Made by a program: the position numbers and the translations under genes. From positions 1-60,284 of the forward strand of contig JAHBUL010000023.1 of NCBI GenBank assembly GCA_019638085.1: a stretch of DNA of 60,284 nucleotides, read 5' to 3'. Positions 1-8,851 of the stretch are shown here, one piece after another. Every line of letters begins with the position of its first letter. The stretch's first letter is position 1. The stretch comes from Flavobacteriales bacterium. Its GTDB lineage: Bacteria; Bacteroidota; Bacteroidia; Flavobacteriales_F; PHOS-HE28. The notes under the pieces are model-generated. The model had not been told where the DNA came from. It saw only the letters and a list, made by a program, of their open reading frames with translations, and ran no database searches.

Positions 1-10
1 AACTTTCAAC

Positions 11-1483
11 ATGCCCAACACGATCACATCCCCCGAAAAACCCACGACCACGAAAGCCCTGTACCCATCCGCCAACTTCATCAATGGATCTTGGCAGCAG
101 GAAGGCGACGGCAAATTCACCTCCGTGGTCGATAAATACCACGGGATCGAACTCGCGCGCATCCCATTGGCAAGCGCCCAACAGGTGGAAGAAGCCATGG
201 CCTCCGCCCATGCCAGCCGAGAGGCGCTACGCCGGATGAGTGCCGGTGAACGAAGCGAAAAACTGGAGGCGCTGGCCCGGTTGATGGAAGCGCGCAAGGA
301 TGAGCTGGCCAAGCTGATCATGCAGGAGGCGGGAAAGCCCATCGGCTATGCCAAAGGAGAGATCGAGCGTTCGCTCACCACGGTGCGCACCGCAGCTGCG
401 GAAGCCCTCCGCTTCACAGGAGAAAGCGTGGCCCTGGACTTCGGTAAAGGGACCGGCCTTACAGCGCTCACCAAACGATTTCCCGTTGGAGTGATCGCGG
501 CGATCACCCCCTTCAATTTTCCGATGAACCTGGTACTGCACAAAGTGGCACCTGCCATGGCGGTGGGCTGTCCGGTGCTGCTGAAGCCGGCCAAGAAAAC
601 ACCCTTGAGCGCGTTGGCGTTGGGCCGGATGATCGAAGAGATCGGCTGGCCAAAGAGCGGCTTCAACGTCTTTATCTGCGCGACCTCGTTAACGGAAACG
701 ATCGTGAAGGATGACCGCATCGCGATGCTCAGCTTCACCGGAAGTGACGAAGTGGGCTGGAACCTGAAAGCGATCAGCGGCAAGAAGAAGGTGACCTTGG
801 AATTGGGCGGCAACGCGGCCGTGATCATCGATGAGGGTACTGACCTCGCCGCAGCGGCCAAAAGCGTGGCGATGGGCGCTAACCTGTATGCGGGTCAAAC
901 CTGCATCAGCACCCAGCGCATCTTCGTGGTGAAGCAGGAATTTGAAAAATTCCGGGACCTGCTGGTGAAGGAGTTCAATGCACTGAAAGCCGGTGATCCA
1001 AGCGATCCGGATGTAACCGTGGGTCCGATCATCGACAAGGGGCACTTTGATCGCATCAACCTATGGTTGGAAGAAGCCCTGAAGGATGGTGCCGAAGTAC
1101 TGGCCGGTGGAAAAGCGGTGGATGCGGAGCACAACGTGTTCGCTGCCACCTTGCTCACCGGCACCAAGCCGTCCATGAAGGTGGACCACGCCGAGGTTTT
1201 CGGACCCCTCACCGCCGTTGAGCAGGTGAAAGACTTCAGTGAGGCAATAGCCCGCGTGAACCACAGCCACTACGGACTACAGGCAGGGGTTTACACCAAC
1301 AGCCTGGCGCACATGAAACAGGCACTCGAGCAACTGGAAGTTGGCGGGGTGATCATCAACAATATTCCGGGCTTCCGCATCGATAGCATGCCGTACGGTG
1401 GCGTGAAGGACAGCGGTCTAGGACGCGAGGGCGTGAAGTACGCGATGGAGGATATGACCGAGCCGCGGCTGATCGTGTACTGA
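11..1483 (+). CDS. NAD(P)-dependent aldehyde dehydrogenase
   Basis: A 490-residue cytoplasmic enzyme of the aldehyde dehydrogenase superfamily, which oxidises an aldehyde to the acid with NAD(P)+. The family landmarks are all present: an ITPFNFP segment and FTGSDEVGW in the cofactor-binding half, the general-base Glu264 in LELGGN, the nucleophile Cys298 in GQTCIS, and the EVFGP motif near residue 400. Length is normal for the family. The start ATG lies 10 bases from the window edge, so the promoter is outside view. The overall look is closest to lactaldehyde or non-phosphorylating glyceraldehyde-3-phosphate type dehydrogenases, but the substrate cannot be decided from sequence. The gene stands alone and converges on lpxD across a 136-bp inverted-repeat spacer. 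Confidence 0.93.
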   Translation: MPNTITSPEKPTTTKALYPSANFINGSWQQEGDGKFTSVVDKYHGIELARIPLASAQQVEEAMASAHASREALRRMSAGERSEKLEALARLMEARKDELAKLIMQEAGKPIGYAKGEIERSLTTVRTAAAEALRFTGESVALDFGKGTGLTALTKRFPVGVIAAITPFNFPMNLVLHKVAPAMAVGCPVLLKPAKKTPLSALALGRMIEEIGWPKSGFNVFICATSLTETIVKDDRIAMLSFTGSDEVGWNLKAISGKKKVTLELGGNAAVIIDEGTDLAAAAKSVAMGANLYAGQTCISTQRIFVVKQEFEKFRDLLVKEFNALKAGDPSDPDVTVGPIIDKGHFDRINLWLEEALKDGAEVLAGGKAVDAEHNVFAATLLTGTKPSMKVDHAEVFGPLTAVEQVKDFSEAIARVNHSHYGLQAGVYTNSLAHMKQALEQLEVGGVIINNIPGFRIDSMPYGGVKDSGLGREGVKYAMEDMTEPRLIVY

Positions 1484-1493
1484 GGGCGCTTTT

Positions 1494-1619
1494 TTCACCA
1501 CGGAGGCACGGAGAAATGCAGCTATAGGCCGACCGGTATCGGGTATCGGGTATCGGGTATTGAGTACCCTGTACCCAGCATTCAACTCCTGTCCATGCCC
1601 TCCGTGCCTCTGTGGTGAA
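1494..1619. repeat. Inverted-repeat intergenic element with GGGTATC heptamers
   Basis: The spacer between two converging genes is bounded by a 20-bp inverted repeat with one mismatch, at 1494-1513 and 1600-1619 (core CACGGAGGCACGGAG and its complement). Its centre (about 1534-1568) holds about four tandem GGGTATC-like heptamers followed by partly complementary GTACCC blocks. The whole unit could fold into a long hairpin and may serve as a bidirectional terminator. It looks like a dispersed intergenic repeat, but no second copy is present in this window. Confidence 0.6.
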
Positions 1620-2633
1620 CTACCCTTTCTTCTCCAATTCACTAACCCGCTCCACGAGCTTATCCAAGTTCCGGAAATGGATGTAGTTCTTGCGGTACTT
1701 GCTCGCCTCCCAGGCCGGTGAACCCATGTAGCTCTCGCCTGCCTTGGTGTTCTTGCTGATGCCGCTCTGTGCCGCGATGATGGTGCCGTCCGCGATCTTC
1801 AGGTGACCGATGATGCCCACCTGCCCGCTGAACATGCAGTTCTTCCCGATCTTGGTACTGCCCGCCACTACGCCGCCCGCCGCGTAGTAGGTGTTCTCGC
1901 CCACCTCCACGTTGTGCGCGATGTGGATCAGATTATCGAACTTGACGCCTTTGCGGAGGATGGTGCTGCCCAACGTCGCGCGGTCGATCGCGCAGTTCGC
2001 ACCGATCTCCACCTTGTCCTCAAGCACCACGTTGCCGATCTGCGGCACCTTTTGCCCACCGTCCGGACCAGTTGCGAAACGGAAGCCATCACTGCCGATC
2101 ACCGTGCCGCTGTGGATGATGCAGTCCTTGCCCACCACACAGTCCGAATAGATCTTCACGCCGGCATAAATGGTGGTGTTGTCGCCGATTGAAACATTGT
2201 CTCCGATGTAGACTTGCGGATAGATCTTCACGTTGTTCCCGATACGCGCATTCTCACCGATGAAGGCCAGCGGACCGATGTAACAATCCGTGCCGTGCGT
2301 GGCACCATCGGAGATCACCGCTTGCGGGGATACGCCCTTCTTGTTCCGCATGACCTGATCGTACATCTCCAGCACCTTCGCGAAGGCACCTTGCGCATCA
2401 GCCACGCGCACGAGCGTTGTTTTCACCGGTGCCGTAAGCGGAAAGTCCTTGCCGATGATCACCACGGAAGCCGTGGTGCCGTACACGTATTGCGTATAGG
2501 CCGGGTTGGAGAGGAAGGAGAGCGAACCAGATCCGCCCTCTTCGATCTTCGACAGGCGTGTGACGGTGGCTGCGGGGTCGCCTTCAACGGTTCCTTGGAG
2601 GAGGTCGGCGATCTGGGCGGCGGTGAATTGCAT
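1620..2633 (-). CDS. lpxD: UDP-3-O-(3-hydroxyacyl)glucosamine N-acyltransferase LpxD
   Basis: Third step of lipid A synthesis: LpxD transfers a 3-hydroxyacyl chain from acyl-ACP to the 2-amino group of UDP-3-O-acyl-glucosamine at the cytoplasmic face of the inner membrane. The protein has 337 residues, the usual length. Residues 1-100 form the uridine-binding N-terminal domain. Residues about 105-290 are a left-handed beta helix of hexapeptide repeats such as IGENAR, IGNNVK and IGDNVS. The motif HIAHNV at 237-242 contains the family's catalytic His (His240). The C-terminal helix ends in charged residues. A TACCTTAG element lies only 4 bp upstream of the ATG, so the message may be nearly leaderless. 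LpxD shows that the cell makes lipopolysaccharide. Confidence 0.96.
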   Translation of the reverse strand: MQFTAAQIADLLQGTVEGDPAATVTRLSKIEEGGSGSLSFLSNPAYTQYVYGTTASVVIIGKDFPLTAPVKTTLVRVADAQGAFAKVLEMYDQVMRNKKGVSPQAVISDGATHGTDCYIGPLAFIGENARIGNNVKIYPQVYIGDNVSIGDNTTIYAGVKIYSDCVVGKDCIIHSGTVIGSDGFRFATGPDGGQKVPQIGNVVLEDKVEIGANCAIDRATLGSTILRKGVKFDNLIHIAHNVEVGENTYYAAGGVVAGSTKIGKNCMFSGQVGIIGHLKIADGTIIAAQSGISKNTKAGESYMGSPAWEASKYRKNYIHFRNLDKLVERVSELEKKG

Positions 2634-2671
2634 CGGCCTAAGGTAGGCTAACGCAGTTACTATCGTCCCAG

Positions 2672-3658
2672 CTACTTCACCTCCGCCAGCTTCCCTTTCA
2701 GCATGTTGATCACCCCGATCTCGGTGGCATCAACTCCCTTTTTCTCGGCGAGGTACCAGCTGACCCAATCACCGAGGTGGATCAAGTACAGTTGGCGCTG
2801 GAGCCTGTCGTCGCCTTTGCTCCAGATCTCGAAGATGCTCGGGGTGTACTTGGCAAAGATCTCCTTGTTGATCTCCATGCGCATCTGGCTGCGCTCATGA
2901 TCATCCTTGTGGCGGAAGATCACAACGGCAATGCTTTTGTCGCCGCCGGCCCAGCCCACCAGCTCGTTGTGGTTCATCTCCGGGATGGCGTGGTGCCAGC
3001 AAAGCTCCTTGCTGTTCTCGTTGAGCTGTTGCCGGAAGCGGATGCTCACCGCCTCGGTGGAGGCCTCGCTATAGATCACCGTGCGCTTGCCGAAGAGCTT
3101 CTCCGCCAGCTCCTTTCCTTCCGCTTTGATCGCTTCTTGGTTGCTCTTCAGTTGCTCGGCGAAGCGGGACACGGAGCTTTCAAAGTCGCTCTTGATGATG
3201 CCGAAATGCTTCAGCACGAAGAACTGCTGGGTAAGTGAATAGGCCAGCATGGTGCGAGGCGGGTTGCCGCCGGGGATCACGATATGGTCCAGGCCCTTGG
3301 ACTTGGCGATGTCCAACATGGTGCCGCCGCTGGTGATACAGACCACACGTGCGCCCTTGTCCATGGCCTGCTTCATTGCGGCCAATGTCTCTTCCGTATT
3401 GCCGCTGTAACTGCAGGCGATCACAAGGCTGCCCTTGCCCACGTATGCGGGCAAGTAGTAGTTGCTGTACACTTCGATCGGGCAGCTGGCTTCCGCTGCT
3501 ACGGCCTGTGCCGCGATACGCCCGCCGATGCCGCTGCCACCGAGCCCGGTGACCACCACATTGGTGTAGGGGCCATTCGGTGTGCCCAGTTTGGCACTGC
3601 GCCCAATGGTGAGGGCTTCTTTCAGGTGGTCGGGGAAATCACGAATGAGGTCGAACAT
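2672..3658 (-). CDS. Bifunctional phosphoglucose/phosphomannose isomerase (SIS family)
   Basis: A 328-residue SIS-domain enzyme of the type that interconverts glucose-6-phosphate or mannose-6-phosphate with fructose-6-phosphate. From the chosen start, GLGGSGIGG (38-46) and SYSGNTEETL (83-92) are the phosphosugar-binding loops of the first SIS domain. PEMNHNELVGW (226-236) is the second-domain motif with the His and Glu typical of this family. The reading frame stays open 45 bp further upstream to an ATG at 3703. A -7-like TATTTTCG lies at 3691-3698 on this strand, and the ATG at 3658 is the one downstream of it, so I prefer 3658. The gene lies between lpxD and a TPR gene on the same strand, with short spacers. 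Confidence 0.88.
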   Translation of the reverse strand: MFDLIRDFPDHLKEALTIGRSAKLGTPNGPYTNVVVTGLGGSGIGGRIAAQAVAAEASCPIEVYSNYYLPAYVGKGSLVIACSYSGNTEETLAAMKQAMDKGARVVCITSGGTMLDIAKSKGLDHIVIPGGNPPRTMLAYSLTQQFFVLKHFGIIKSDFESSVSRFAEQLKSNQEAIKAEGKELAEKLFGKRTVIYSEASTEAVSIRFRQQLNENSKELCWHHAIPEMNHNELVGWAGGDKSIAVVIFRHKDDHERSQMRMEINKEIFAKYTPSIFEIWSKGDDRLQRQLYLIHLGDWVSWYLAEKKGVDATEIGVINMLKGKLAEVK

Positions 3659-3690
3659 GGTGCGAAGTGGAAAATGTGCGGTGAATGGCG

Positions 3691-3698
3691 CGAAAATA
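3691..3698 (-). promoter_or_regulatory. Bacteroidota-type -7 element for the SIS isomerase
   Basis: On the minus strand this octamer reads TATTTTCG, a variant of TAnnTTTG. It lies 32 bp upstream of the isomerase ATG at 3658. No convincing -33 TTG was found at the usual distance. Confidence 0.4.
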
Positions 3699-3774
3699 GG
3701 CACCTCATACGCAGGACGGCGACCGGAGTTCCCTTGTCGCCGTCCTTTTCGGTGCCGCTACAGGACGCAATCGA

Positions 3775-5484
3775 TCACTTGGGCCGGTCATCCAGGCCAC
3801 ACGCTGAAGGAACCACGTCCTTCAGTTCCTTCATCTTCAGGAAGGTGTCGTTCACCTGCTTGGTAATGCTCGTGCCGGCATCCAGTTCACTCACCTTCTC
3901 GAACCAGCATTTGGCCTTGGCGCGGTCCATATCGGTGGTGCTGTACAGGTAGTACAGGCCCATGTAGTTATAGGCCTCCTCCAGTTCAGCCTTCTGGCTT
4001 GCCTGTTCTTCCGGCTTCATTTTGCGGATCACTTCCTCGTAGTAAGGCTTGGCGGACCAGTTCTTCACCTCGGCCGTATCCATGCCAGCTTGGGATCGGG
4101 CACGGTAGAGATAGCCTTGGTAGATGTTCGGTTGCCTTGCGATGTATTCCGCCCACGCGCTATCAGCAGTTTGGTAAAGCTTGGCCCGGTTCGCCATGGC
4201 CCCGAGATAGTACCAGTCGTTCACTTCCGGGCGTGGGCTCTTCACCTTTTGCCGCATGGCCGATACAGCCTTTCCGTATGCCCGGGCATCGGTAAACGCC
4301 TTGGCAGCCTCCAGATAGAGGTAGTCCTTGGAGGGGTCCATGCGGGCGGCCTTCATGTACATTTCAGCGGCCAGTGAATCATAAGGTACCGCCGTGGCTG
4401 AACTGTCCGAGTTCAGCGTAGTGTCCTTGGCCAATCCTTGGTAGATCTTGCCCGCGTATTCATAATCCACACTGATCACCTTTTCCTCGGGCTGCTCGGC
4501 AAAGTAGAGCTTCATGGCAGCATCGGCAGCTACATAATCGCCCTTCTCGGCTAGATCGAACGCCTTGAGGCGCTTGAGCACCATGCTGTGCACCCCTTCA
4601 TCCTCCAAGGCTTGGATCTCCTGGAGGCTTTCATCATACTTGGTGACCAGAAAGAGGAATTGGGCATTGCGCACACGTGCGCTGGTATTGCCTGCGTTCA
4701 GGTCCAGGTATTTCTTCATGTCGGCAGTGGCCTTGTCAAAGTCCCGGGCCTTGAAGTAGGCTTCGGCACGACCGCGATAAGCGGGTGCGAAGCCGGGGTC
4801 CAATGTGATCGCGTTGGTGTACTCCTCTATTGAACTGGGAAAGTTCTTTGCCCGGTAGTACATGAAGGCCTTGCGTGCCACGGGCTTAGCGTTGAGTGCA
4901 TCCAGTTCCATGGCCTTTTTGTAGTTCTCCAACGGCGCGGAACCATCACGCGGATTCCGATCGAACAGGGCATCACCTTTTACGATGTACGCGTCGGGGT
5001 CCTTGGGATAAAGGTCGATGGCCTTCTGGAGCAGCGCCAAGGCAGCATCATAGTCCGGCTTGTTACCCGCAAGCAGGCCCTCGGCTTCCTCGCGGTAGGT
5101 GGCCGCGATCTGCTCCTTGCTGTATTTGTTCGACTTCAAAACGGCCAGTTCGGTGGCCTTGTCGAATTGGGCTTGAGCCTCGCTCGTCTTCCCTTTTTCA
5201 CGAAGCACCTTGCCCAAACCCGCATAGTTGAGCGGGAAGTTCGGATTCACCTCCACCCCCCTGCGATAGGATGCCTCGGCACTGTCCGTGCGATCATTGG
5301 CGAAGAAGTTCTCACCCATGTAGAACCAAGCTTCCCCATTGTTCGGTTGAGCTTCTACAATGTGCTTGAAAGCCGATGAGGCCTTTTCGAACTGCTCCTT
5401 ATCGGTCAGTTTGATGGCTTCTTGCAACTGTGCACTGGCACCGATGGTGAGGCAGGCAAGGCCGATGGTCAGGAATTTCTTCAT
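3775..5484 (-). CDS. Exported tetratricopeptide-repeat protein
   Basis: A 569-residue protein with a signal peptide (MKKFLTIGLACLTIGASAQ, cleavage after about residue 18), so it is periplasmic or attached to an envelope complex. The rest is TPR-type helical pairs: consecutive blocks with the alanine, glycine and aromatic spacing of TPRs, for example AWFYMGENFF, AYIVKGDALF, AYRGRAEAYF and YNYMGLYYLY. No catalytic motif is visible. It starts 12 bp after the stop of the PstS-like lipoprotein gene and is the last gene of the tonB-containing cluster. It therefore probably scaffolds or interacts with that envelope system. The family is common next to exbD-tonB-pstS genes in Bacteroidota, but its role is not established. 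Confidence 0.8.
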   Translation of the reverse strand: MKKFLTIGLACLTIGASAQLQEAIKLTDKEQFEKASSAFKHIVEAQPNNGEAWFYMGENFFANDRTDSAEASYRRGVEVNPNFPLNYAGLGKVLREKGKTSEAQAQFDKATELAVLKSNKYSKEQIAATYREEAEGLLAGNKPDYDAALALLQKAIDLYPKDPDAYIVKGDALFDRNPRDGSAPLENYKKAMELDALNAKPVARKAFMYYRAKNFPSSIEEYTNAITLDPGFAPAYRGRAEAYFKARDFDKATADMKKYLDLNAGNTSARVRNAQFLFLVTKYDESLQEIQALEDEGVHSMVLKRLKAFDLAEKGDYVAADAAMKLYFAEQPEEKVISVDYEYAGKIYQGLAKDTTLNSDSSATAVPYDSLAAEMYMKAARMDPSKDYLYLEAAKAFTDARAYGKAVSAMRQKVKSPRPEVNDWYYLGAMANRAKLYQTADSAWAEYIARQPNIYQGYLYRARSQAGMDTAEVKNWSAKPYYEEVIRKMKPEEQASQKAELEEAYNYMGLYYLYSTTDMDRAKAKCWFEKVSELDAGTSITKQVNDTFLKMKELKDVVPSACGLDDRPK

Positions 5485-5496
5485 CAGATGGTATGA

Positions 5497-6411
5497 CTAG
5501 TACGGAACGATCTCCACGTTTCGGGGCGGTACGATGATGGGGGCCACGCCTAGCTTGAGGATGATGCGTTGTCCTTTATGGTTGGCAACAAAGGAAACAA
5601 AACCAGTGCCAAGACCGCTCTTCCCCTCGGTAAGGATCATGTTCACGGTACGCTGGAGCGGATAGGAACCGTCCGCCAGCGTGCTTTGGGAGGGCAGCAC
5701 GGCATGATCACCGGGAGCACGTGCAATGGGAACGATCCGCACTTGAGCACGCAAGGCACGCATCTCCGGATTGTCCAGGTCACTGATCGCTTCGAAGGGA
5801 ATTATCCCCAAGGCCCGGGGCGAACGCGCTACTTGGGCCACCACCGCAGGAACGTCGGCCAAAGCCTGCCCGCGTAAGTTCTTTATTCCCAAACTATCGC
5901 TCAAAAGACGAGCCACTCCACTCCCAGCGCCAGCGAAAAGGGGCTGTAAACTGTCCAAGGCCGCACCGCCTTCCTCCGATGCCTTCGATCTGCTCAGTAT
6001 ACTGGCCAACTGTTCCAGATCCAAGCGCTCAAGCTTGCTCGTCGGTTCCACGATCACGGCAATACCTCCCTTATAAATGGGCACGATCGGCGTGGTGATC
6101 CTGCGCCGATGGTAGTAGACTGCCTGCTCGCCACCCGGCTCTGCGGTGGTGATCACACAGCGGACACTGTCATTGAGCATGGCCTTCAAAAGATCGGCTT
6201 CGCTGAGATATCTGATGGTCACCTCTGCTTTCCGGTAGAAGGCGCTGAAGATCTCCAGTTCCTTGGCGATCACCGGACGGCAGTCCTCATCAGCAAGTAT
6301 CAGGATCTTGCCGGCGGTGGGCGTATCATCCGTATAGGGGTCCGGTGCGTCGAACCGGCAGCCACTGGCCAGCAATACGATCAGTCCACATATAGCCGCA
6401 CGCGTGTTCAC
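5497..6411 (-). CDS. PstS-like substrate-binding lipoprotein
   Basis: A 304-residue lipoprotein with a GTG start and the lipobox LLASGC, giving lipidation at Cys18. The mature part has the fold signature of phosphate-type periplasmic binding proteins: KILILADEDC at the start, GGIAVIVEPTS about residue 115 and a C-terminal segment beginning VNMILTEGKSGLGTG. No pstCAB permease genes are nearby, so it is unlikely to be a normal phosphate ABC-transport component. Its place between a tonB gene and a TPR gene suggests a role in an energised outer-membrane process. The start overlaps the stop of the preceding small membrane-protein gene in GTGA, which indicates translational coupling. Confidence 0.8.
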   Translation of the reverse strand: MNTRAAICGLIVLLASGCRFDAPDPYTDDTPTAGKILILADEDCRPVIAKELEIFSAFYRKAEVTIRYLSEADLLKAMLNDSVRCVITTAEPGGEQAVYYHRRRITTPIVPIYKGGIAVIVEPTSKLERLDLEQLASILSRSKASEEGGAALDSLQPLFAGAGSGVARLLSDSLGIKNLRGQALADVPAVVAQVARSPRALGIIPFEAISDLDNPEMRALRAQVRIVPIARAPGDHAVLPSQSTLADGSYPLQRTVNMILTEGKSGLGTGFVSFVANHKGQRIILKLGVAPIIVPPRNVEIVPY

Positions 6412-6596
6412 TTTTCAGCTTCGCTTTGGGCCTGTTTAGTCCGCCACATCACTCCTCTGATCACCCCATACACCACGAGGATAAGACCTAGGGGGATACG
6501 GAAGCGGGAGATCTGCGGGTACAGGAAGTTGGTGAAGAGGATCAACGCCCCAGCCAATGCATACAACACACTCATCACCAATGAGAAATACTTCAT
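6408..6596 (-). CDS. Small two-segment membrane protein
   Basis: A 62-residue protein with two hydrophobic segments, about residues 3-26 and 33-50, separated by a short basic loop (SRFRIP) and ending in a charged, lysine- and glutamate-rich tail. It starts 9 bp after the second tonB gene and its stop overlaps the GTG start of the PstS-like gene by four bases. Small membrane proteins occur at this position in related Bacteroidota clusters, but I do not recognise a function. Its position in a tight gene string makes it likely to be real despite its size. Confidence 0.7.
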   Translation of the reverse strand: MKYFSLVMSVLYALAGALILFTNFLYPQISRFRIPLGLILVVYGVIRGVMWRTKQAQSEAEK

Positions 6597-6605
6597 GCGG
6601 CAAAG

Positions 6606-7481
6606 CTATCGCGTCTCGAATCGGATCGGCAAAGTAAGGCGACACTTCACATCGTTACCGTTCATTTTTGCTGGCTTCCATCGAGGCATGCGCTTTACCG
6701 TACGCACCGCTGCCTCTTTCAAGGACTTTTGCTTGCCTTTCACTGCTTTCACCGCCTCCACCGAGCCATCCAGTCCGATGACGAACTGTACGTAGATCAC
6801 ATCCGTGCCAAAGGCATCATCCGGGAATTCGAGATTCCGTTTCACCCATCGCTGCATGGCATCTTCTCCTCCAGGGAATTCCGGTATCTCCTGTACCTCA
6901 AAGCCGTTCCAGATCATATTACCGGTCTCTCCTCCGGAACCCGCAATACCCGTCCCCGGAGCGCCCCCGGGGTCCACTGCCCCTGGGTCCATTCCCGCAT
7001 CAGGTCCTGTTCCGGGAACGGTTGCCATCGTCGATGAAGAATCGCGCTTCGGCAAGGGTGCCACCATGCTATCCACCGCTTCCACTACTCCCTGCGCATC
7101 CGGGTCCTTTTTCACGGGAGGTAGAACGGCGGCCGGTTTAGCCGATGCGGGCTTCGGCGCTTCCGCCGGGAATTCGAACACCCGATCAAGGACCTTGGTC
7201 ACCATCACTTTTTCCGCTCGGGGCGGAATAAGTTCGGGCGAGAAATATGCGATCGTTTTCGGTATGGCTACAGCCAGCCCCAAGATGCCGAGCGTGGCCA
7301 AGAAGGCAACGAGCATGCGATCATCGTAACCGGTACGCAAGCGATATGCCCCATAGGCCTGGTTACGGCTTTGGAACACCAATGAATTACGCGCTGCTTG
7401 GGTTTCATCGCTCCAGGAGCGGCTACGACCCAAGGCCAGGCAAAGCAGCGTGAACAGGACCAATGCAACAGCGATCATCAT
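6606..7481 (-). CDS. tonB: Energy transducer TonB (second copy)
   Basis: A 291-residue TonB-family protein that carries proton-motive energy from ExbB/ExbD to outer-membrane receptors. Two hydrophobic segments, about 1-18 and 58-80, bracket a conserved cytoplasmic stretch containing NQAYGAYRLR, typical of the Bacteroidota TonB type. A proline- and alanine-rich linker follows at about 100-190. The C-terminal TonB domain covers about 200-291, beginning IPEFPGG and containing VQFVIGLDGSVE and MPRWKPAKMNG. The protein resembles the TonB encoded at 8852-9694 in the same cluster, but the linkers are clearly different. It heads a string with the small membrane protein, the PstS-like lipoprotein and the TPR gene. 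Confidence 0.9.
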   Translation of the reverse strand: MMIAVALVLFTLLCLALGRSRSWSDETQAARNSLVFQSRNQAYGAYRLRTGYDDRMLVAFLATLGILGLAVAIPKTIAYFSPELIPPRAEKVMVTKVLDRVFEFPAEAPKPASAKPAAVLPPVKKDPDAQGVVEAVDSMVAPLPKRDSSSTMATVPGTGPDAGMDPGAVDPGGAPGTGIAGSGGETGNMIWNGFEVQEIPEFPGGEDAMQRWVKRNLEFPDDAFGTDVIYVQFVIGLDGSVEAVKAVKGKQKSLKEAAVRTVKRMPRWKPAKMNGNDVKCRLTLPIRFETR

Positions 7482-7613
7482 GATACAGGGGGTGTTTAGG
7501 GATGGATCAATGTCCTATCCCCTGTACAACCCAAGACCGATCGCGTTCATTGCACCGTTGGTGGGATCACCACCACCGATGCTCGTATCCTTCCGGTGCT
7601 TGAATGGTCAGCC

Positions 7614-8693
7614 TCAGTAGCGCGTCACCAAAGCCAGTCCGTTGAAGCGGTCCAGCTCATCACTGCTGACGAAAACCGAGTCGCCTCCAAATGCCTTGTT
7701 CTGCTCGATCATCTCGTCGATGATATCGTCCACCGCTCCTTTCTTCTCCCGATCGGAGTCGGGCAGAAGTTCGATATGTCCGTCGTTGAGCATCGCGGGT
7801 TGAAAGAGTCCCTGCTTCACGAAGATCGTTCCGCCTTTACCTTCCTGCAACGCGCGCCAGATATCGTTGTGGTCCGTCACCAACCGCCCGGTTGAAACAG
7901 CCTTTTCCAAGGCATCCGTCCGGTTGTTATACTGCGACTCCACCACGGGTGCGTAGGCTTTCCAAGCCTCCACGATCAGATGGTGCGGGGTAAGGTCATC
8001 ATGGGTGGGATTGAAGCTTGCCTTCAGGAACTCCTTCTTGTCCGCTATCCGGTTGTAGTGGTCCACATTGCGGCTATCGGTCGCCAAGACCACCGGGAGT
8101 GGTTGCTCATTGAGCACCTTCACCAATGCCTTGTCCACCCGGTTGAAGAACTCCTCAACCAGCACTGTGTAATCCCTATTGTCCACGATTTTGGCCGCAT
8201 CCGAGCCTGCCACACTATTCCTGAAGGGAAACTCCCCCCGGATCTCCTCTTCCACCTTTCCCTTGAACGCATGGAATAACCGGGCTTCGCTCTTGTTCAA
8301 CCAAAGCACATAATATTCCGCCTCCTGGTGAAGAGCCCGAAAAATATCCCGTGTAGCGAAAGTATCATCCACGGTGATGCGGTCGGTCACCGGTACCGAT
8401 AACTTCACATACGCTGCGAAATCCGTGTTCGCGAAGAGGATCAGGCTTTCCTTGTTGTGCTCATGGTCGATGCCCTCGGCCATTGCATTCAGCTTGTCCA
8501 TGATGGCCTTTGCCAACTTCGGTCCATGGTCCTTGGTAAGGCGGCTCTCCGTCGTTCTGAGGAGGTCCTTCAAGAGGATCGGGTCCTTCAGGCTATCAGG
8601 TCTGGTCCGATGGGTGTTCATGGTAATGGTCACGCATCCTTCCTGGCGTACGGCTTTAGCTTTCCGCAATACTTCCGTGGTCTTCTGTTTCAT
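7614..8693 (-). CDS. baeRF3-family (bacterial eRF1-like) protein
   Basis: A 359-residue cytoplasmic protein resembling the 'bacterial archaeo-eukaryotic release factor' family 3. Visible signatures are VTITMNTHRTRPD near residue 21, LKDLLRTTESRL near 42, YVLWLNKSEARLF near 148 and a C-terminal segment ending LDRFNGLALVTRY. Family members are distantly related to eRF1 and Pelota domains. They have been proposed to act on stalled ribosomes or RNA under stress, but no member is well characterised. The gene lies between two tonB genes on the same strand, with about 130-160 bp on each side and a terminator-like hairpin upstream, so it may have its own transcript. Assignment is by recognition of conserved blocks. 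Confidence 0.72.
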   Translation of the reverse strand: MKQKTTEVLRKAKAVRQEGCVTITMNTHRTRPDSLKDPILLKDLLRTTESRLTKDHGPKLAKAIMDKLNAMAEGIDHEHNKESLILFANTDFAAYVKLSVPVTDRITVDDTFATRDIFRALHQEAEYYVLWLNKSEARLFHAFKGKVEEEIRGEFPFRNSVAGSDAAKIVDNRDYTVLVEEFFNRVDKALVKVLNEQPLPVVLATDSRNVDHYNRIADKKEFLKASFNPTHDDLTPHHLIVEAWKAYAPVVESQYNNRTDALEKAVSTGRLVTDHNDIWRALQEGKGGTIFVKQGLFQPAMLNDGHIELLPDSDREKKGAVDDIIDEMIEQNKAFGGDSVFVSSDELDRFNGLALVTRY

Positions 8694-8798
8694 GCTCCTT
8701 GCCTAATGTGTGATCATGAACGGTTTTGTCCATGCCTTTGTTCGTTGGTGAAGATAGTAGATCGCCCAAGCGGGACGGATGATGGATATCACGAAAAG

Positions 8799-8833
8799 AA
8801 AAGCCCGCGCCATGTTCCTGACGCGGGCTTTTT
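8799..8833 (-). terminator. Rho-independent terminator after tonB
   Basis: A 9-bp GC-rich stem (arms 8801-8809 and 8822-8830, AAGCCCGCG with its complement) encloses a 12-base loop and is flanked by A-runs and T-runs on both sides. It begins about 20 bp after the stop of the exbB-exbD-exbD-tonB operon and would end that transcript. The symmetrical flanks could let it work in both directions. Confidence 0.85.
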
Positions 8834-8851
8834 CCATTCAGATGGATACAC

